Source: VXNE01 sp965248075 (GTDB lineage: Bacteria > Pseudomonadota > Gammaproteobacteria > Pseudomonadales > Azotimanducaceae). Taken from it: 64,000 nt of DNA. Below, piece after piece: positions 1 to 10,760 of the stretch. Position numbers and translations under genes: made by a program. The stretch is taken from the NCBI GenBank assembly GCA_965248075.1, contig CBDFIL010000002.1:1-64000 (forward strand), given 5' to 3'. The notes under the pieces are model-generated. The model had not been told where the DNA came from. It saw nothing but the letters and a program-made list of their open reading frames with translations, and made no database searches. The number at the start of each line of letters is the position of its first letter. The stretch's first letter is position 1.

Positions 1-3000
1 TGAAATCGCTCACCGCGGCGAAGTCCACCGCCGCGGCCGCGCCGCTGCCGGTCACCGAGATCGTCACGTCGGTGTCCGCGGCGAAGGCCATGCCGCCGGT
101 CGCCGTCGCCGTCACCGTCACCCGCCGTCGCCCCGGCGTCCTCGGCCAGCTCGCTCAGCGCGGTCGCGGACGCGTCGGTCAGCCTCAGCGCGATCCCGGT
201 CGGCGGCCCGTCGTCGTCGCTCAGGGTCAGCGTCGCGTCGCCCGGATCGGCCACGCCGTTGCCGCCGCTGGCGCTGCCCGACACCGTCACCGTCTTGTCC
301 GCGGCGTCCACGGCGTTGTCCACCCCGGCGATCGTCACCGTGCCGGTGCTGTCGGTGTCGCCGGCGGCGATCGTCAGGGTCGATCCCGTCAGCGTGAAGT
401 CCGTCGTCACCGCGCCCGCGTCCGGCGCCGCCGACACCGTCACCGTGGTCGCCGAGCTCGACGCCCCGCTCAGGCTCGCCGTCACCGTGGCCACGCCGCC
501 GTTCTCGCCGATCGAGCCGGGGTCCAGCGCCAGCGTCAGCGTCGGCAGGTTCTCGTCGTCTTCCAGGGTCAGCGTCGCGTCCGGGATCGTCAGGGTCCCC
601 GAGTCGCCCGACACCGTGACCGTCTCGTCGGTCTCGTGCACCGCGTCGTCGGTCGGGGTCAGGGTGAAGGTGCCCTCCGCCGAGGCCGCGCCGGCCGAGA
701 AGGCGATCGTGAAATCGCTCACCGCGGCGAAGTCCACCGCCGCGGCCGCGCCGCTGCCGGTCACCGAGATCGTCACGTCGGTGTCCGCGGCGAAGGCCAT
801 GCCGCCGGTCGCCGTCGCCGTCACCGTCACCGCCGTCGCCCCGGCGTCCTCGGCCAGCTCGCTCAGCGCGGTCGCGGACGCGTCGGTCAGCCTCAGCGCG
901 ATCCCGGTCGGCGGCCCGTCGTCGTCGCTCAGGGTCAGCGTCGCGTCGCCCGGATCGGCCACGCCGTTGCCGCCGCTGGCGCTGCCCGACACCGTCACCG
1001 TCTTGTCCGCGGCGTCCACGGCGTTGTCCACCCCGGCGATCGTCACCGTGCCGGTGCTGTCGGTGTCGCCGGCGGCGATCGTCAGGGTCGATCCCGTCAG
1101 CGTGAAGTCCGTCGTCACCGCGCCCGCGTCCGGCGCCGCCGACACCGTCACCGTGGTCGCCGAGCTCGACGCCCCGCTCAGGCTCGCCGTCACCGTGGCC
1201 ACGCCGCCGTTCTCGCCGATCGAGCCGGGGTCCAGCGCCAGCGTCAGCGTCGGCAGGTTCTCGTCGTCTTCCAGGGTCAGCGTCGCGTCCGGGATCGTCA
1301 GGGTCCCCGAGTCGCCCGACACCGTGACCGTCTCGTCGGTCTCGTGCACCGCGTCGTCGGTCGGGGTCAGGGTGAAGGTGCCCTCCGCCGAGGCCGCGCC
1401 GGCCGAGAAGGCGATCGTGAAATCGCTCACCGCGGCGAAGTCCACCGCCGCGGCCGCGCCGCTGCCGGTCACCGAGATCGTCACGTCGGTGTCCGCGGCG
1501 AAGGCCATGCCGCCGGTCGCCGTCGCCGTCACCGTCACCGCCGTCGCCCCGGCGTCCTCGGCCAGCTCGCTCAGCGCGGTCGCGGACGCGTCGGTCAGCC
1601 TCAGCGCGATCCCGGTCGGCGGCCCGTCGTCGTCGCTCAGGGTCAGCGTCGCGTCGCCCGGATCGGCCACGCCGTTGCCGCCGCTGGCGCTGCCCGACAC
1701 CGTCACCGTCTTGTCCGCGGCGTCCACGGCGTTGTCCACCCCGGCGATCGTCACCGTGCCGGTGCTGTCGGTGTCGCCGGCGGCGATCGTCAGGGTCGAT
1801 CCCGTCAGCGTGAAGTCCGTCGTCACCGCGCCCGCGTCCGGCGCCGCCGACACCGTCACCGTGGTCGCCGAGCTCGACGCCCCGCTCAGGCTCGCCGTCA
1901 CCGTGGCCACGCCGCCGTTCTCGCCGATCGAGCCGGGGTCCAGCGCCAGCGTCAGCGTCGGCAGGTTCTCGTCGTCTTCCAGGGTCAGCGTCGCGTCCGG
2001 GATCGTCAGGGTCCCCGAGTCGCCCGACACCGTGACCGTCTCGTCGGTCTCGTGCACCGCGTCGTCGGTCGGGGTCAGGGTGAAGGTGCCCTCCCGCCGA
2101 GGCCGCGCCGGCCGAGAAGGCGATCGTGAAATCGCTCACCGCGGCGAAGTCCACCGCCGCGGCCGCGCCGCTGCCGGTCACCGAGATCGTCACGTCGGTG
2201 TCCGCGGCGAAGGCCATGCCGCCGGTCGCCGTCGCCGTCACCGTCACCGCCGTCGCCCCGGCGTCCTCGGCCAGCTCGCTCAGCGCGGTCGCGGACGCGT
2301 CGGTCAGCCTCAGCGCGATCCCGGTCGGCGGCCCGTCGTCGTCGCTCAGGGTCAGCGTCGCGTCGCCCGGATCGGCCACGCCGTTGCCGCCGCTGGCGCT
2401 GCCCGACCACCGTCACCGTCTTGTCCGCGGCGTCCACGGCGTTGTCCACACCCGGCGATCGTCACCGTGCCGGTGCTGTCGGTGTCGCCGGCGGCGATCG
2501 TCAGGGTCGATCCCGTCAGCGTGAAGTCCGTCGTCACCGCGCCCGCGTCCGGCGCCGCCGACACCGTCACCGTGGTCGCCGAGCTCGACGCCCCGCTCAG
2601 GCTCGCCGTCACCGTGGCCACGCCGCCGTTCTCGCCGATCGAGCCGGGGTCCAGCGCCAGCGTCAGCGTCGGCAGGTTCTCGTCGTCTTCCAGGGTCAGC
2701 GTCGCGTCCGGGATCGTCAGGGTCCCCGAGTCGCCCGACACCGTGACCGTCTCGTCGGTCTCGTGCACCGCGTCGTCGGTCGGGGTCAGGGTGAAGGTGC
2801 CCTCCGCCGAGGCCGCGCCGGCCGAGAAGGCGATCGTGAAATCGCTCACCGCGGCGAAGTCCACCGCCGCGGCCGCGCCGCTGCCGGTCACCGAGATCGT
2901 CACGTCGGTGTCCGCGGCGAAGGCCATGCCGCCGGTCGCCGTCGCCGTCACCGTCACCGCCGTCGCCCCGGCGTCCTCGGCCAGCTCGCTCAGCGCGGTC

Positions 3001-3396
3001 GCGGACGCGTCGGTCAGCCTCAGCGCGATCCCGGTCGGCGGGCCCGTCGTCGTCGCTCAGGGTCAGCGTCGCGTCGCCCGGATCGGCCACGCCGTTGCCG
3101 CCGCTGGCGCTGCCCGACACCGTCACCGTCTTGTCCGCGGCGTCCACGGCGTTGTCCACCCCGGCGATCGTCACCGTGCCGGTGCTGTCGGTGTCGCCGG
3201 CGGCGATCGTCAGGGTCGATCCCGTCAGCGTGAAGTCCGTCGTCACCGCGCCCGCGTCCGGCGCCGCCGACACCGTCACCGTGGTCGCCGAGCTCGACGC
3301 CCCGCTCAGGCTCGCCGTCACCGTGGCCACGCCGCCGTTCTCGCCGATCGAGCCGGGGTCCAGCGCCAGCGTCAGCGTCGGCAGGTTCTCGTCGTC
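1..3396. repeat. 708-bp tandem repeat (about 4.8 units) encoding paired Calx-beta-like domains
   Basis: Units begin at 1, 710, 1418, 2127 and 2837, and identity ends near 3396. Only the unit 710-1417 has the undisturbed length of 708 bp (236 codons). The others differ almost solely by one or two inserted bases in C/G-rich runs. Each unit encodes two domains, one starting DDENLPTLTLALDPG and one starting SDDDGPPTGIALRL. Confidence 0.9.
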
Positions 3397-6300
3397 GGTC
3401 AGCGTGATGGCCACGTTCGCCGCGGTCACCGAGCCGTAGTCCGCGCCCGCCACCGTATGACTGATGGTGGCGGTGCGCCCGTCGTTGTCGATGGCGTCGT
3501 TCACCCCCGTCACCGTTACCGTCTGCGTCGTGCTCCAGTTACTCGTCGTGAACGTCAGGGTGGTCGGACTGACCGTGGCCACATCCGTGGCGTCGCTGCT
3601 CGGGGTCACCGTCACATCGCCCGTCGGCTGGGTGGCCAGCTTCACCGTGTAGGTGGCCGTGTGCTCCGCGGCGTTCTCGTCCTCCGCCACCGTCACGCTC
3701 GTCGCGCTCACCAGCACCGCCCTCACGTTGATGGTGACGGCGATGGTGGCGGTGGCGGCACCGTCGGTGACCGACACCGTGACGGAGTAGCTGTTCTGGG
3801 TCTCGTAGTCTATGGTGACGCCGGTGGCCACGGAGAGTTGGCCGTCGTTGGGATTGATGGTGAAGGCGTCCTTGTCGGTGCCGGTGCCGCCCAGGGAGTA
3901 GGTCAGGGTGTCGCCGTTCTGGTCGGTGGCGCCGACGGCGCTGCCGATAGTGCCGGTGGCATTCTCGTCGATGTTGCGGGTCGTACTGGTCCCTTCGTTG
4001 AAGGTGGGGGCTTCGTTCACGTCGGTGACGGTGACGGTGACGGCGATGGTGGCGGTGGCGGCGCCGTCGGTGACCGACACCGTGACGGAGTAGCTGTTCT
4101 GGGTCTCGTAGTCTATGGTGACGCCGATGGCCACGGAGAGCTGGCCGGTGGATCCATCGATGTCGAAGGCGTCCTTGTCGGTGCCGGTGCCGCCCAGGGA
4201 GTAGGTCAGGGTGTCGCCGTCCTGGTCGGTGGCGCCGACGGCGCTGCCGATAGTGCCGGTGGCATTCTCGTCGATGTTGCGGGTCGTACTGGTCCCTTCG
4301 TTGAAGGTGGGCGCTTCGTTGACTTTGGTAACGTTGATGGTGACGTTCAGCCTGCCCGCTTCACTGCCGTCGGTTGCCACCACCGTTACGTCATAGACGT
4401 TGTCGGTGTCGGCGTCGGCCGGATTCTCGTAGTCGGGGGGGCTCGCGAAGCTCAGGACACCGCCGCTGATGCTGAAATCGCCGCTGTCGTCTCCCTCCAA
4501 GTTCCACGTCACGGTTTCGCTGGTCGTGTAGGTCGCCACCGTCCCGGTGCCGTTCTCCGCGTACTGGATCGCTGTCAATCCGCTCACCGCCGGCAGGTCG
4601 GTGACGGTGACGGCGACGATCAGACCACCGTTATTACCGCTCGGGGTTGCGGCATACAACAGTGCCCCATATACGTTGTCGCTGTTATGGTCCGTGGGAG
4701 CCTCGTAGTTAGGAGGCGGATTGAATTTCAGTTCGCCATCGCCGTTAGAGAGGGTGCTGACCGAGAATGAATTCCAATCCTCTGTCCCCGGGGTATAGGA
4801 CGGGTTCAGCACGCCCCAAGAGATGGAATGCCCTTCCGGGTCGGTGGCCGAGTAGGTCGCTATCGCATTCGTGCCGTTCTCGGCAAAAGTAACCGGGGGG
4901 GCCGGTCCGGTAATGGTGGGGGGGTCGTCGTTGCCGGAGATGGTGATGACGACGTTCTGGGTGTTGCTGTCGGAGGCGGTGACGTTGACGGTGTCGGTGA
5001 CGTCCTCGCCGTCGTCGAGGGCGTTGGTGTCGGGATCGTTGTTGTCGAGGGTATAGGTCCAGACGCCGTCGGCGGCGATGGAGAAGGAGCCGTAGGTGCC
5101 GGTGGCATCCTGGGCGATGATGGTGGGGTCGGTGTCGTCCTCGTCGGTGATGGTCAGGGTGCCGGTTGCGGAATTGGCGGAGCTATCGTCCTCGGTCACC
5201 GCCCCGGTCAGGTCGCCGCCGAAGACGGATATGTCGTCCACGTCGGTCACGGTGACGGTGATGGCCAGCGCTGTCGTATTGCTGCCGTCGCTGAAGTTAA
5301 GTGTTACCTCGTAGTCGTTGTCGTCGTCGCTGTCGGTGGGAACCTCGTAGTTAGGCGCAGTCGTGAAGTTCAACTCGGCAGTGACCGTGGCGGTGCCGCC
5401 GCCGGTGTTGGGAAGGGAGAATCGGCTGACGTCGATTCCAGTCAGGTTCAAGACCGAGACGGTATCGCCGGCGTCCGCGTCGGTGATCGTGTAGGTCTCG
5501 ATCGCCGCCGTGCCGTTTTCCGCGTAATTAACCGTTGCCAATCCGGTCACCGTGGGATTGTTATCGTTCACGCCGGTGACGGTGACGGTGATGTCCAGGT
5601 CTGTCGTATTGCTGCCGTCGCTGCCGGACAGCGTTACCTCGTATACGTTGTTGCCGCCGCTGTCGGTGGGCGCCTCGTAGTCAGGCGCGGCGATGAAGTT
5701 CAACTCGGCAGTGACGGTGCCATCGGCGTTGTCGGTGGTGGTAAGGGAGAATTGGCTGGCGTCGTCTCCACTCAGGTCCAAGACCGAGACGGTACCACTG
5801 GCGTCCGGGTCGGCGATCGTGTAGGTCTCGATCGCCGCCGTGCCGTTTTCCGCGTAATTAACCGTTGCCAATCCGGTCACCGTGGGGGGCACAGCCAACG
5901 GCTCGGCGGTCACGGTGCTTTCGAAGCCGTTTCCGGCACTGCTTACCGCTCGCACCGCGAACGTGTACTGGGTGCCATTGGTCAGGCCGGTCGCGGTGTA
6001 GGTGGTGGTGGTCGCACCGCTGCCGGTGATGTTGGACCAGTTTCCGTAAGAGCCCGAGCCTGCTTTTTTTCGATACTGGTATTTGGAGATCACGGAGTTG
6101 TTCGGATCGTCCCAGGTCAGCACTACCTCACCGTCGCCTGGGGCGGCATTGAGGTTCGTCGGGGCGGGCGGGACGAGAGCGTTCCCTGAGACGTCGATTT
6201 GCATCGAAGTTGAGTACGTACCACCATCACCCTGCCAGCCCCCGGTTCCGCCGGACTGGCGCGTGTGGCGGTGATTGCGGATGCTCCACCCTGTGGCCGC

Positions 6301-6813
6301 GCCGGAATCTTCAGCGTCGTTTGACGTCAAGTTCCATCTGGGGATAGTTCCGTTGCCGCTATAGGCCACGTGCACGAAGTATTGGGAGTTTGCATCCAGA
6401 CGGGCGCCAAAGGGGGCGTTGAACCTCTTGATCCCCGCCGTTCCCAGGTTGGGGTTGGTCAAGGTGTATTTGACCGTGTTGCTCGGGTGCCCCGATCCGT
6501 TGTCGCCCCTCACGGTTACCGTCAGGGTGATTCCACTACCCGGAGCCCGCTGCATGTCCAACGTGATGGCGTTCAGGGCGTACTCCAGATGCGGACCCGT
6601 GGTGAAGCCCTGGGCACAGTCTGCTGGTTGAGAACTTAAGACACATGCTGTGTAACCGTGGGTGGTTTGGCCCGTGTTGCTCACGAGCGTCGGCTGCGCC
6701 TGCGCCGAAAAGCCGAGCAGCAGGGCGGCGGCGCCAAGGAGTGCGCCAACCGATGTTAGCGGTGGGGAAGGCCGGGACTGACTTCGCCCTCGTGGTCGCC
6801 AGGGGAGGTGCAT
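1..6813 (-). CDS. Giant secreted multi-domain repeat protein (fn3, cadherin, VCBS, Calx-beta), 3' end off window, frameshifted in repeats
   Basis: Probable surface adhesin or matrix protein. The start at 6813 gives a signal peptide (basic N-region, hydrophobic ALLGAAALLLGFSAQAQ, likely cut after AQA). Next come a leader domain of about 180 residues, an fn3 domain (PPAPTNLNAAPGDGEVVLTW), two cadherin-like domains with YAENGTAAIETY cores, a VCBS-like domain (GTLTITDED, WTYTLDN), two further YAENGT-type cadherin-like stretches, and two near-identical cadherin domains (NIDENATGTIGSAVGATDQ). The rest is a Calx-beta-like 236-residue unit repeated tandemly to the window edge. The frame is intact from 6813 to about 3041 and then broken by single-base insertions near 3041, 2450, 2407, 2095 and 119; removing each one restores the same repeat reading. 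The family role in calcium-dependent adhesion is inference. The C-terminus and any secretion signal lie outside the window. Confidence 0.75.
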
Positions 6814-7270
6814 GTTCCGCTCGCCCTTGATTTCGTCCGGTGGTCAACTCCGCGTTGGTGAATGGGTTGCCTGAGCCTCAGCCGGCGGGCCCGAATCTCC
6901 GTTAAGCCAATTCAGTCTTCCTCAGCAACCATCCTTGCCGCACAATATGACAGCGACATTTCCAACGACTAAAGTGTCGATCGGAGGCAAGCCGTTCGTG
7001 GCCGGCGACAGCGGGCGTCGTTACTCTGGACGGTACCCGAACCATCCTGAGCCGTTCAATGCGAGTCGTCCCGACCGTGTGGGCTCACGCGAACTCCGGG
7101 CGTGCTCTGCGCGTCGCTGGCCACCTCTACCGAGGGGGTCTTGCTATCGCCGTCGCCGGGCTACGAATTCACATGCCTCGATCCCAAATCGATCGAAGCC
7201 GCATGTCCGGAGACTATCAGATTTTTGGCCGGAGCGCGCGGTGTAGAGTTGTCCAACGCTATGTGAGCCT
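6129..7270. repeat. Segmental duplication, copy 1 (leader domain plus upstream region)
   Basis: Closely similar to 21478-22585. It covers the 5' end of the giant gene starting at 6813 and about 450 bp upstream. In the upstream 6900-7260 stretch only about nine bases differ between copies. Similarity ends on this side just before the IS630 element and inside the fn3 domain on the other. Confidence 0.85.
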
Positions 7271-7296
7271 GAAGGGGCAGTGCGTTTCCAACGCTA
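6814..7296. other. Gene-free upstream region of the giant gene at 6813
   Basis: No gene supported. The stretch probably holds the promoter and leader of the minus-strand gene starting at 6813, because it is conserved in the second copy (22131-22585) upstream of the paralogous leader. A 103-codon plus-strand frame is open in both copies, but most differences change the amino acid, so I do not call it. Near 7252-7296 there is a partial tandem repeat of about 35 bp (TCCAACGCTA followed by GTGAGCCTGAAG). Confidence 0.5.
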
Positions 7297-8575
7297 AGTA
7301 CCCATCGGCGTAATTACAATAACGTAATATTGACAGCCGAAGGATCTTCGGATACGGTTGCCCGGAAAGCGTCTCGGGAACAATCATGCCGAGAAAAAGT
7401 CCTTTCGGGATCACGCTTACCGACGAGGAAGCACAAGTTCTGAAGCGGCGGGCGCAAAAATATACGTTGCCGTATTTCCAGGTTCAACGGGCCCAGATGA
7501 TCCTCTTGGCCGCACAAGGACTGCAGAACGATGAGATTGCCGCGCGGCTCAACACGCGGCGGGAGGTCGTCAGCCAGTGGCGGCAACGGTTTTTCCACGA
7601 ACGCCTGCCGGGACTTGAGGAGCGCCGCCGGCCCGGACGCCCCCGGGCTTTTCCCCCCGGAGGTGGTCGTTCAGGTCAAGGCGCTGGCATGTGAGTTGCC
7701 AGCCAATCTGGGACTTCCGTGTCGCGCATGAGCATCGCGGATGTGGCGCGCGAAGTTCGCCACGCCGGTATCGTCGCCAGCATCAGTGACAAGACCGTTT
7801 GGCGCTGGCTGCACGAGGACGCCATCCGGCCGTGGCAGCATCGCTGCTGGATCTTCCCGCGTGACCCGGACTTCAGGGTCAAGGCGGGGCGAATCCTGGA
7901 TCTCTACGAAGGGCACTGGAACGGAATCCCCCTGCGCGACGACGAGTTCGTCATCTCAACAGACGAGAAGACCAGTATCCAGGCTCGCCAGCGTACCCAC
8001 GGGTCCCTGCCGACCGCTCCCCGCCAAGCCATGCGCATCGAACATGAGTACGTGCGTCGGGCAGCATGGGCCTACCTGGCCGCCTGGGATGTGCGTCGGG
8101 CCAAAATCCATGGGATCTGCGAACACAAGACCGGCATCGCACCATTCGGCCGCCTCCTGCAACAAGTGATGACGCAAGAACCCTATCGCTCCGCTCGTCG
8201 GGTGTTCTGGACCATGGATAACGGCTCCTCCCACCGCGGCCAAGCCTGTATCGATCGTATCAGGGAGCAATGGCCGACCATCGTTCCGGTCCACACGCCC
8301 GTGCATGCCAGTTGGCTGAATCAAGTGGAGATCTACTTCTCCATCCTTCAGCGCAAGGCCTTGACACCCAACGACTTCCCTTCCCTCGAAGCCCTCCAGG
8401 AGCGGTTGCTGGGCTTCGCCCGTTACTACGAAGCCATTGCCCAACCCTTCGAGTGGAAGTTCACCCGTAAGGACCTCGACTCGTTGCTGCATCGCATTGA
8501 TCGCGCCCATGCCAGCGAACAGCCCTTACTCGCAGCCGCGTAGAATACGTGTCCGAACTTATGACCCACGGGCAC
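7297..8575 (+). mobile_element. IS630-family insertion sequence, TA target duplication
   Basis: The element lies between TA dinucleotides at 7295-7296 and 8576-8577, as expected for IS630/Tc1-mariner-type insertion. Removing it rejoins TCCAACGCTA to AGTGAGCCTGAAG, matching the neighbouring repeat unit at 7252-7274, so the insertion point is reconstructed from the sequence. The ends form imperfect inverted repeats (left AGTACCCATCGG; right, reverse-complemented, GTGCCCGTGGG). The exact terminal base is uncertain by one. Confidence 0.8.
7386..8543 (+). pseudogene. IS630-family DDE transposase with compensating frameshifts
   Basis: The N-terminal part (7386 to about 7655) has a helix-turn-helix with the IS630-type LNTRREVVSQWRQRF. 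The C-terminal part (from 7719) carries the DDE/RNase H-like core: first Asp in STDEKTS, second Asp in MDNGSSHRG, and Glu in LNQVEIYFSILQ, all present. The two parts are in the same frame but separated by a shift of +1 in a C-rich run near 7655 (reading FPPEVVVQVKALACELPAN) and a shift back near 7708. The stretch between is read out of frame and a stop follows GQGAGM. As written it is two products of 102 and 274 residues, so transposition activity is doubtful unless the shifts are sequencing errors. Confidence 0.85.
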
Positions 8576-8602
8576 TAAGTGAGCCTGAAGCGTTCGGTTT
8601 GG

Positions 8603-8625
8603 ACGATCATTCGGAGGATGATCGT
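8603..8625 (+). promoter_or_regulatory. Hairpin holding the ribosome-binding site of the IS481-like transposase
   Basis: A perfect 8-bp stem, ACGATCAT with ATGATCGT, encloses the 7-base loop TCGGAGG. The loop contains the Shine-Dalgarno-like GGAGG, and the arm contains the candidate starts ATG 8618 and GTG 8624. GTG 8624 has the better spacing (6 bases from GGAGG). Confidence 0.5.
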
Positions 8626-9896
8626 GACGCTGCAGACCGAACGGCTCCGCACGGTGGAGCAGATCAGGGGCTTTCTCGACGGCAACGGGGAAGTGGGTTT
8701 CGCGCCGCTGGACCGGGACGAGGCCTACGGGTTCGTGCGTCGAACTCTGGTGCGTCTGGATTACGATGCGCTGGGCCGCGCGGGCAAGGGCACGGTACGT
8801 GAGTTCCTTGGCAAGGCGACGGGGCTGTCGCGCGCCCAGGTCACGCGCCTGATCGGGCAGTACCGGGCGACCGGACGGGTCGAGGACCGCCGCGCGGCGA
8901 ACAGCGGCCGGTCGTTCGAGCGCGTGTACACGCCGGCGGACATCCGCCTGCTGGCCGAGGCCGACGAGATCGGCGGCCAGCTCTGCGGTCCCGCGGCCTG
9001 CGAGGTGCTGCGCCGCCAGTACGAGGTGTTCGGCGATGCGCGCTTCGAGCGGTTGTCGCGGCTGTCCCCGTCCCACCTGTACAACCTGCGCCGGTCGAAG
9101 ACTTACCGCGCGCGGCGGACGACCGTCGACCACACGCGGCCGACCACGGTGCGCATCGGCGAGCGTCGGCGGCCGGACCCCGCCGGCAAGCCCGGCTACG
9201 TGCGCGTGGACACGGTGCATCAGGGTGACCGGAACGGCGTGAAGGGCGTCTACGACATCAACCTGATCGACGAAGTCACCCAGTTCGAGCATGTCGGCGC
9301 CGTGGCCGGGATCGCCGAGACGTTCCTCGTCCCGGTGCTGGAGGAGATGCTCGTCACGCTGCCGTTCGTCGTCGTCGGGTTCCATGCCGACAACGGTTCC
9401 GAGTACATCAACCGCCAGGTTGCCGCAATGCTCAACAAGCTGCATGTGCCGGACTTCACGAAGTCGCGCGCGCGGCGCTCCAACGACAACGCTCTGGTCG
9501 ATGCCCGCCGTCCCGGCGGGTTGCAAGAACGCCAGCGTGGTGCGCAAGTGGCTCGGCCACGACCACATCCCGCAGCGCTTCGCGCCCGAGGTCAACGCCT
9601 TCACCCAGGGCGTGCTGACGCCGTATCTGAACTACCACCATCCCTGCCTGTTCGCCACCGAGGTCCGCGACACCAAGGGCAAGGTGCGCCGCCGCTACCG
9701 GCGCCAAGACGTGGCGACGCCCTACGACAAGCTCAAGTCGCTGCCGGACGCCGAGCGCTTCCTCAAGCCCGGCGTGACCTTCGCCCGGCTGGACGCGGTC
9801 GCTTACGCCGAGTCCCACCTAGCCGCCGCCAAGCGCCTCAACGACGCCCGCCGCGAACTGTTCCGCACCCTGTTCGGCGATCCGCTCGCGGCCTAG
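8618..9896 (+). pseudogene. IS481-like (rve-type) transposase disrupted at the catalytic glutamate
   Basis: An N-terminal helix-turn-helix (LSRAQVTRLIGQYRATGRV) is followed by an integrase core: first Asp in VRVDTVHQGD and second Asp in FHADNGSEYIN. The third block should read NDNALVE-S-KNASVVRKW. Instead, after NDNALV the sequence holds a 23-base segment (about 9500-9522) containing CCCGCCG-TCC-CGGCGGG, a perfect 7-bp hairpin. This removes the Glu codon and shifts the frame; the frame resumes at KNASVVRKWLGHDHIPQRF and runs to 9896. The product as read is therefore inactive. Start 8618 or 8624 was preferred over upstream GTG 8579 because GGAGG precedes them. The family name is tentative. Confidence 0.75.
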
Positions 9897-9994
9897 TCGG
9901 CAACCGTTGCCGGGAACGCCACGGGCTTCGCCGAGTCAAGCCGCTGCGCGGCTCCTCCGCTTCGCCGCGGCCGTACGGGTGACACGGCCCGCGC

Positions 9995-10275
9995 ATCGCC
10001 AAAGAGCGCGGCATGCGGCGCCGCCGGCTGAAAAAGCTCTGGCGGCGCCTGCACGTCACCCTCAAGAATCTGGCCCGACCGCGCGCGTCGGGACTGACCC
10101 CCGCGCCGTGTTGGAGAAGTTCGCGACGCTGCAAATGGTGGATGTCCATTTGCCGACCACCGACGGGCGGCGCCTAGTGTTGCCCCGCCATACCCAGCCC
10201 ACCGCGGATCACCAATTGCTCTTGCACCAACTCGATCTGCGACTGCCGGAACAGCCAGCGCCCAGAATCTCGTAG
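9995..10275 (+). pseudogene. IS1634/IS4-type transposase remnant (C-terminal parts)
   Basis: One frame near 10000-10100 reads AKERGMRRRRLKKLWRRL then LHVTLKNLARPRASGLTP. The frame from about 10100 reads RAVLEKFATLQMVDVHLPTT and then a GRRLVLPRHTQP tail with stop at 10275. These pieces resemble separate parts of IS1634-type transposases, joined by an internal deletion and a frameshift. The N-terminal core with catalytic residues is absent, so this is a decayed fragment. The family call rests on remembered sequence patterns. Confidence 0.55.
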
Positions 10276-10391
10276 CCCCGCCAGCCAAATCGACCCGGCG
10301 CCGCATATGGCTGTAGTGCCGACCTTTTGCCTTCACCAACCGAAAATCAATGGGTCGCGGGGCGTTTCGGGGCCGAGTTGCGGAAGTCGGG

Positions 10392-10515
10392 CTAGTCCCT
10401 GATCCCGACAGCGTTGTTCGTGAACCGTCCCGCCCGCCCCGAAGGGAACTCGTGGGGGTCCAGATGCGGCTTCGAGATGTCGATGCCGACGTGTTGGAGC
10501 CGGACCCTGAGAAGG
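10392..10515 (-). pseudogene. IS110-family transposase N-terminal remnant
   Basis: The minus strand reads HVGIDISKPHLDPHEFPSG followed by GRAGRFTNNAVGIRD and a stop. GIDISK is the start of the DEDD-type catalytic domain of IS110-family transposases, with the first acidic residue present. Only about 35 codons survive. Confidence 0.6.
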
Positions 10516-10569
10516 GCGCCCGATGGGGATCGAAGCCATCGCCGCGCGCCGCAGCACGCTGCTCCCTGG

Positions 10570-10652
10570 GCGGGTATCTCGACAATATTTGCATCGAGCG
10601 GCTGAGTCGTTCGCTGAAGTACGAGGTGTGCCTGGGCGAACTACGCGGTGGG
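10570..10652 (+). pseudogene. IS3-family transposase C-terminal remnant
   Basis: The translation YLDNICIERLSRSLKYE matches the conserved block around the catalytic Glu of IS3-family OrfB transposases (usual pattern DNxxxERLWRSLKYE). Nothing else of the transposase is visible on either side. The stretch 9897-10760 is a graveyard of at least three unrelated IS remnants without an intact gene. Confidence 0.6.
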
Positions 10653-10760
10653 CTCGGAGCCGCCGGCTCAGGACGCCATCAACTCCGACGATGAAGTACA
10701 GCGATTGTGGGGGGCATGGGCTCATGAGTTGGCGGCTCAGGTGCGAGCTAGCTGTTGACT

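Noticed and set aside
259..4770. Long plus-strand open frame over the Calx-beta repeats
   Set aside because: It is the antisense shadow of the minus-strand repeat protein; its translation is low-complexity Val/Ser/Ala with no domain, whereas the minus frame has a signal peptide and recognisable domains.
6935..7246. 103-codon plus-strand frame conserved in both duplication copies (also 22252-22563)
   Set aside because: Most of the few differences between copies change the amino acid and no family is recognisable, so conservation reflects recent duplication rather than coding.
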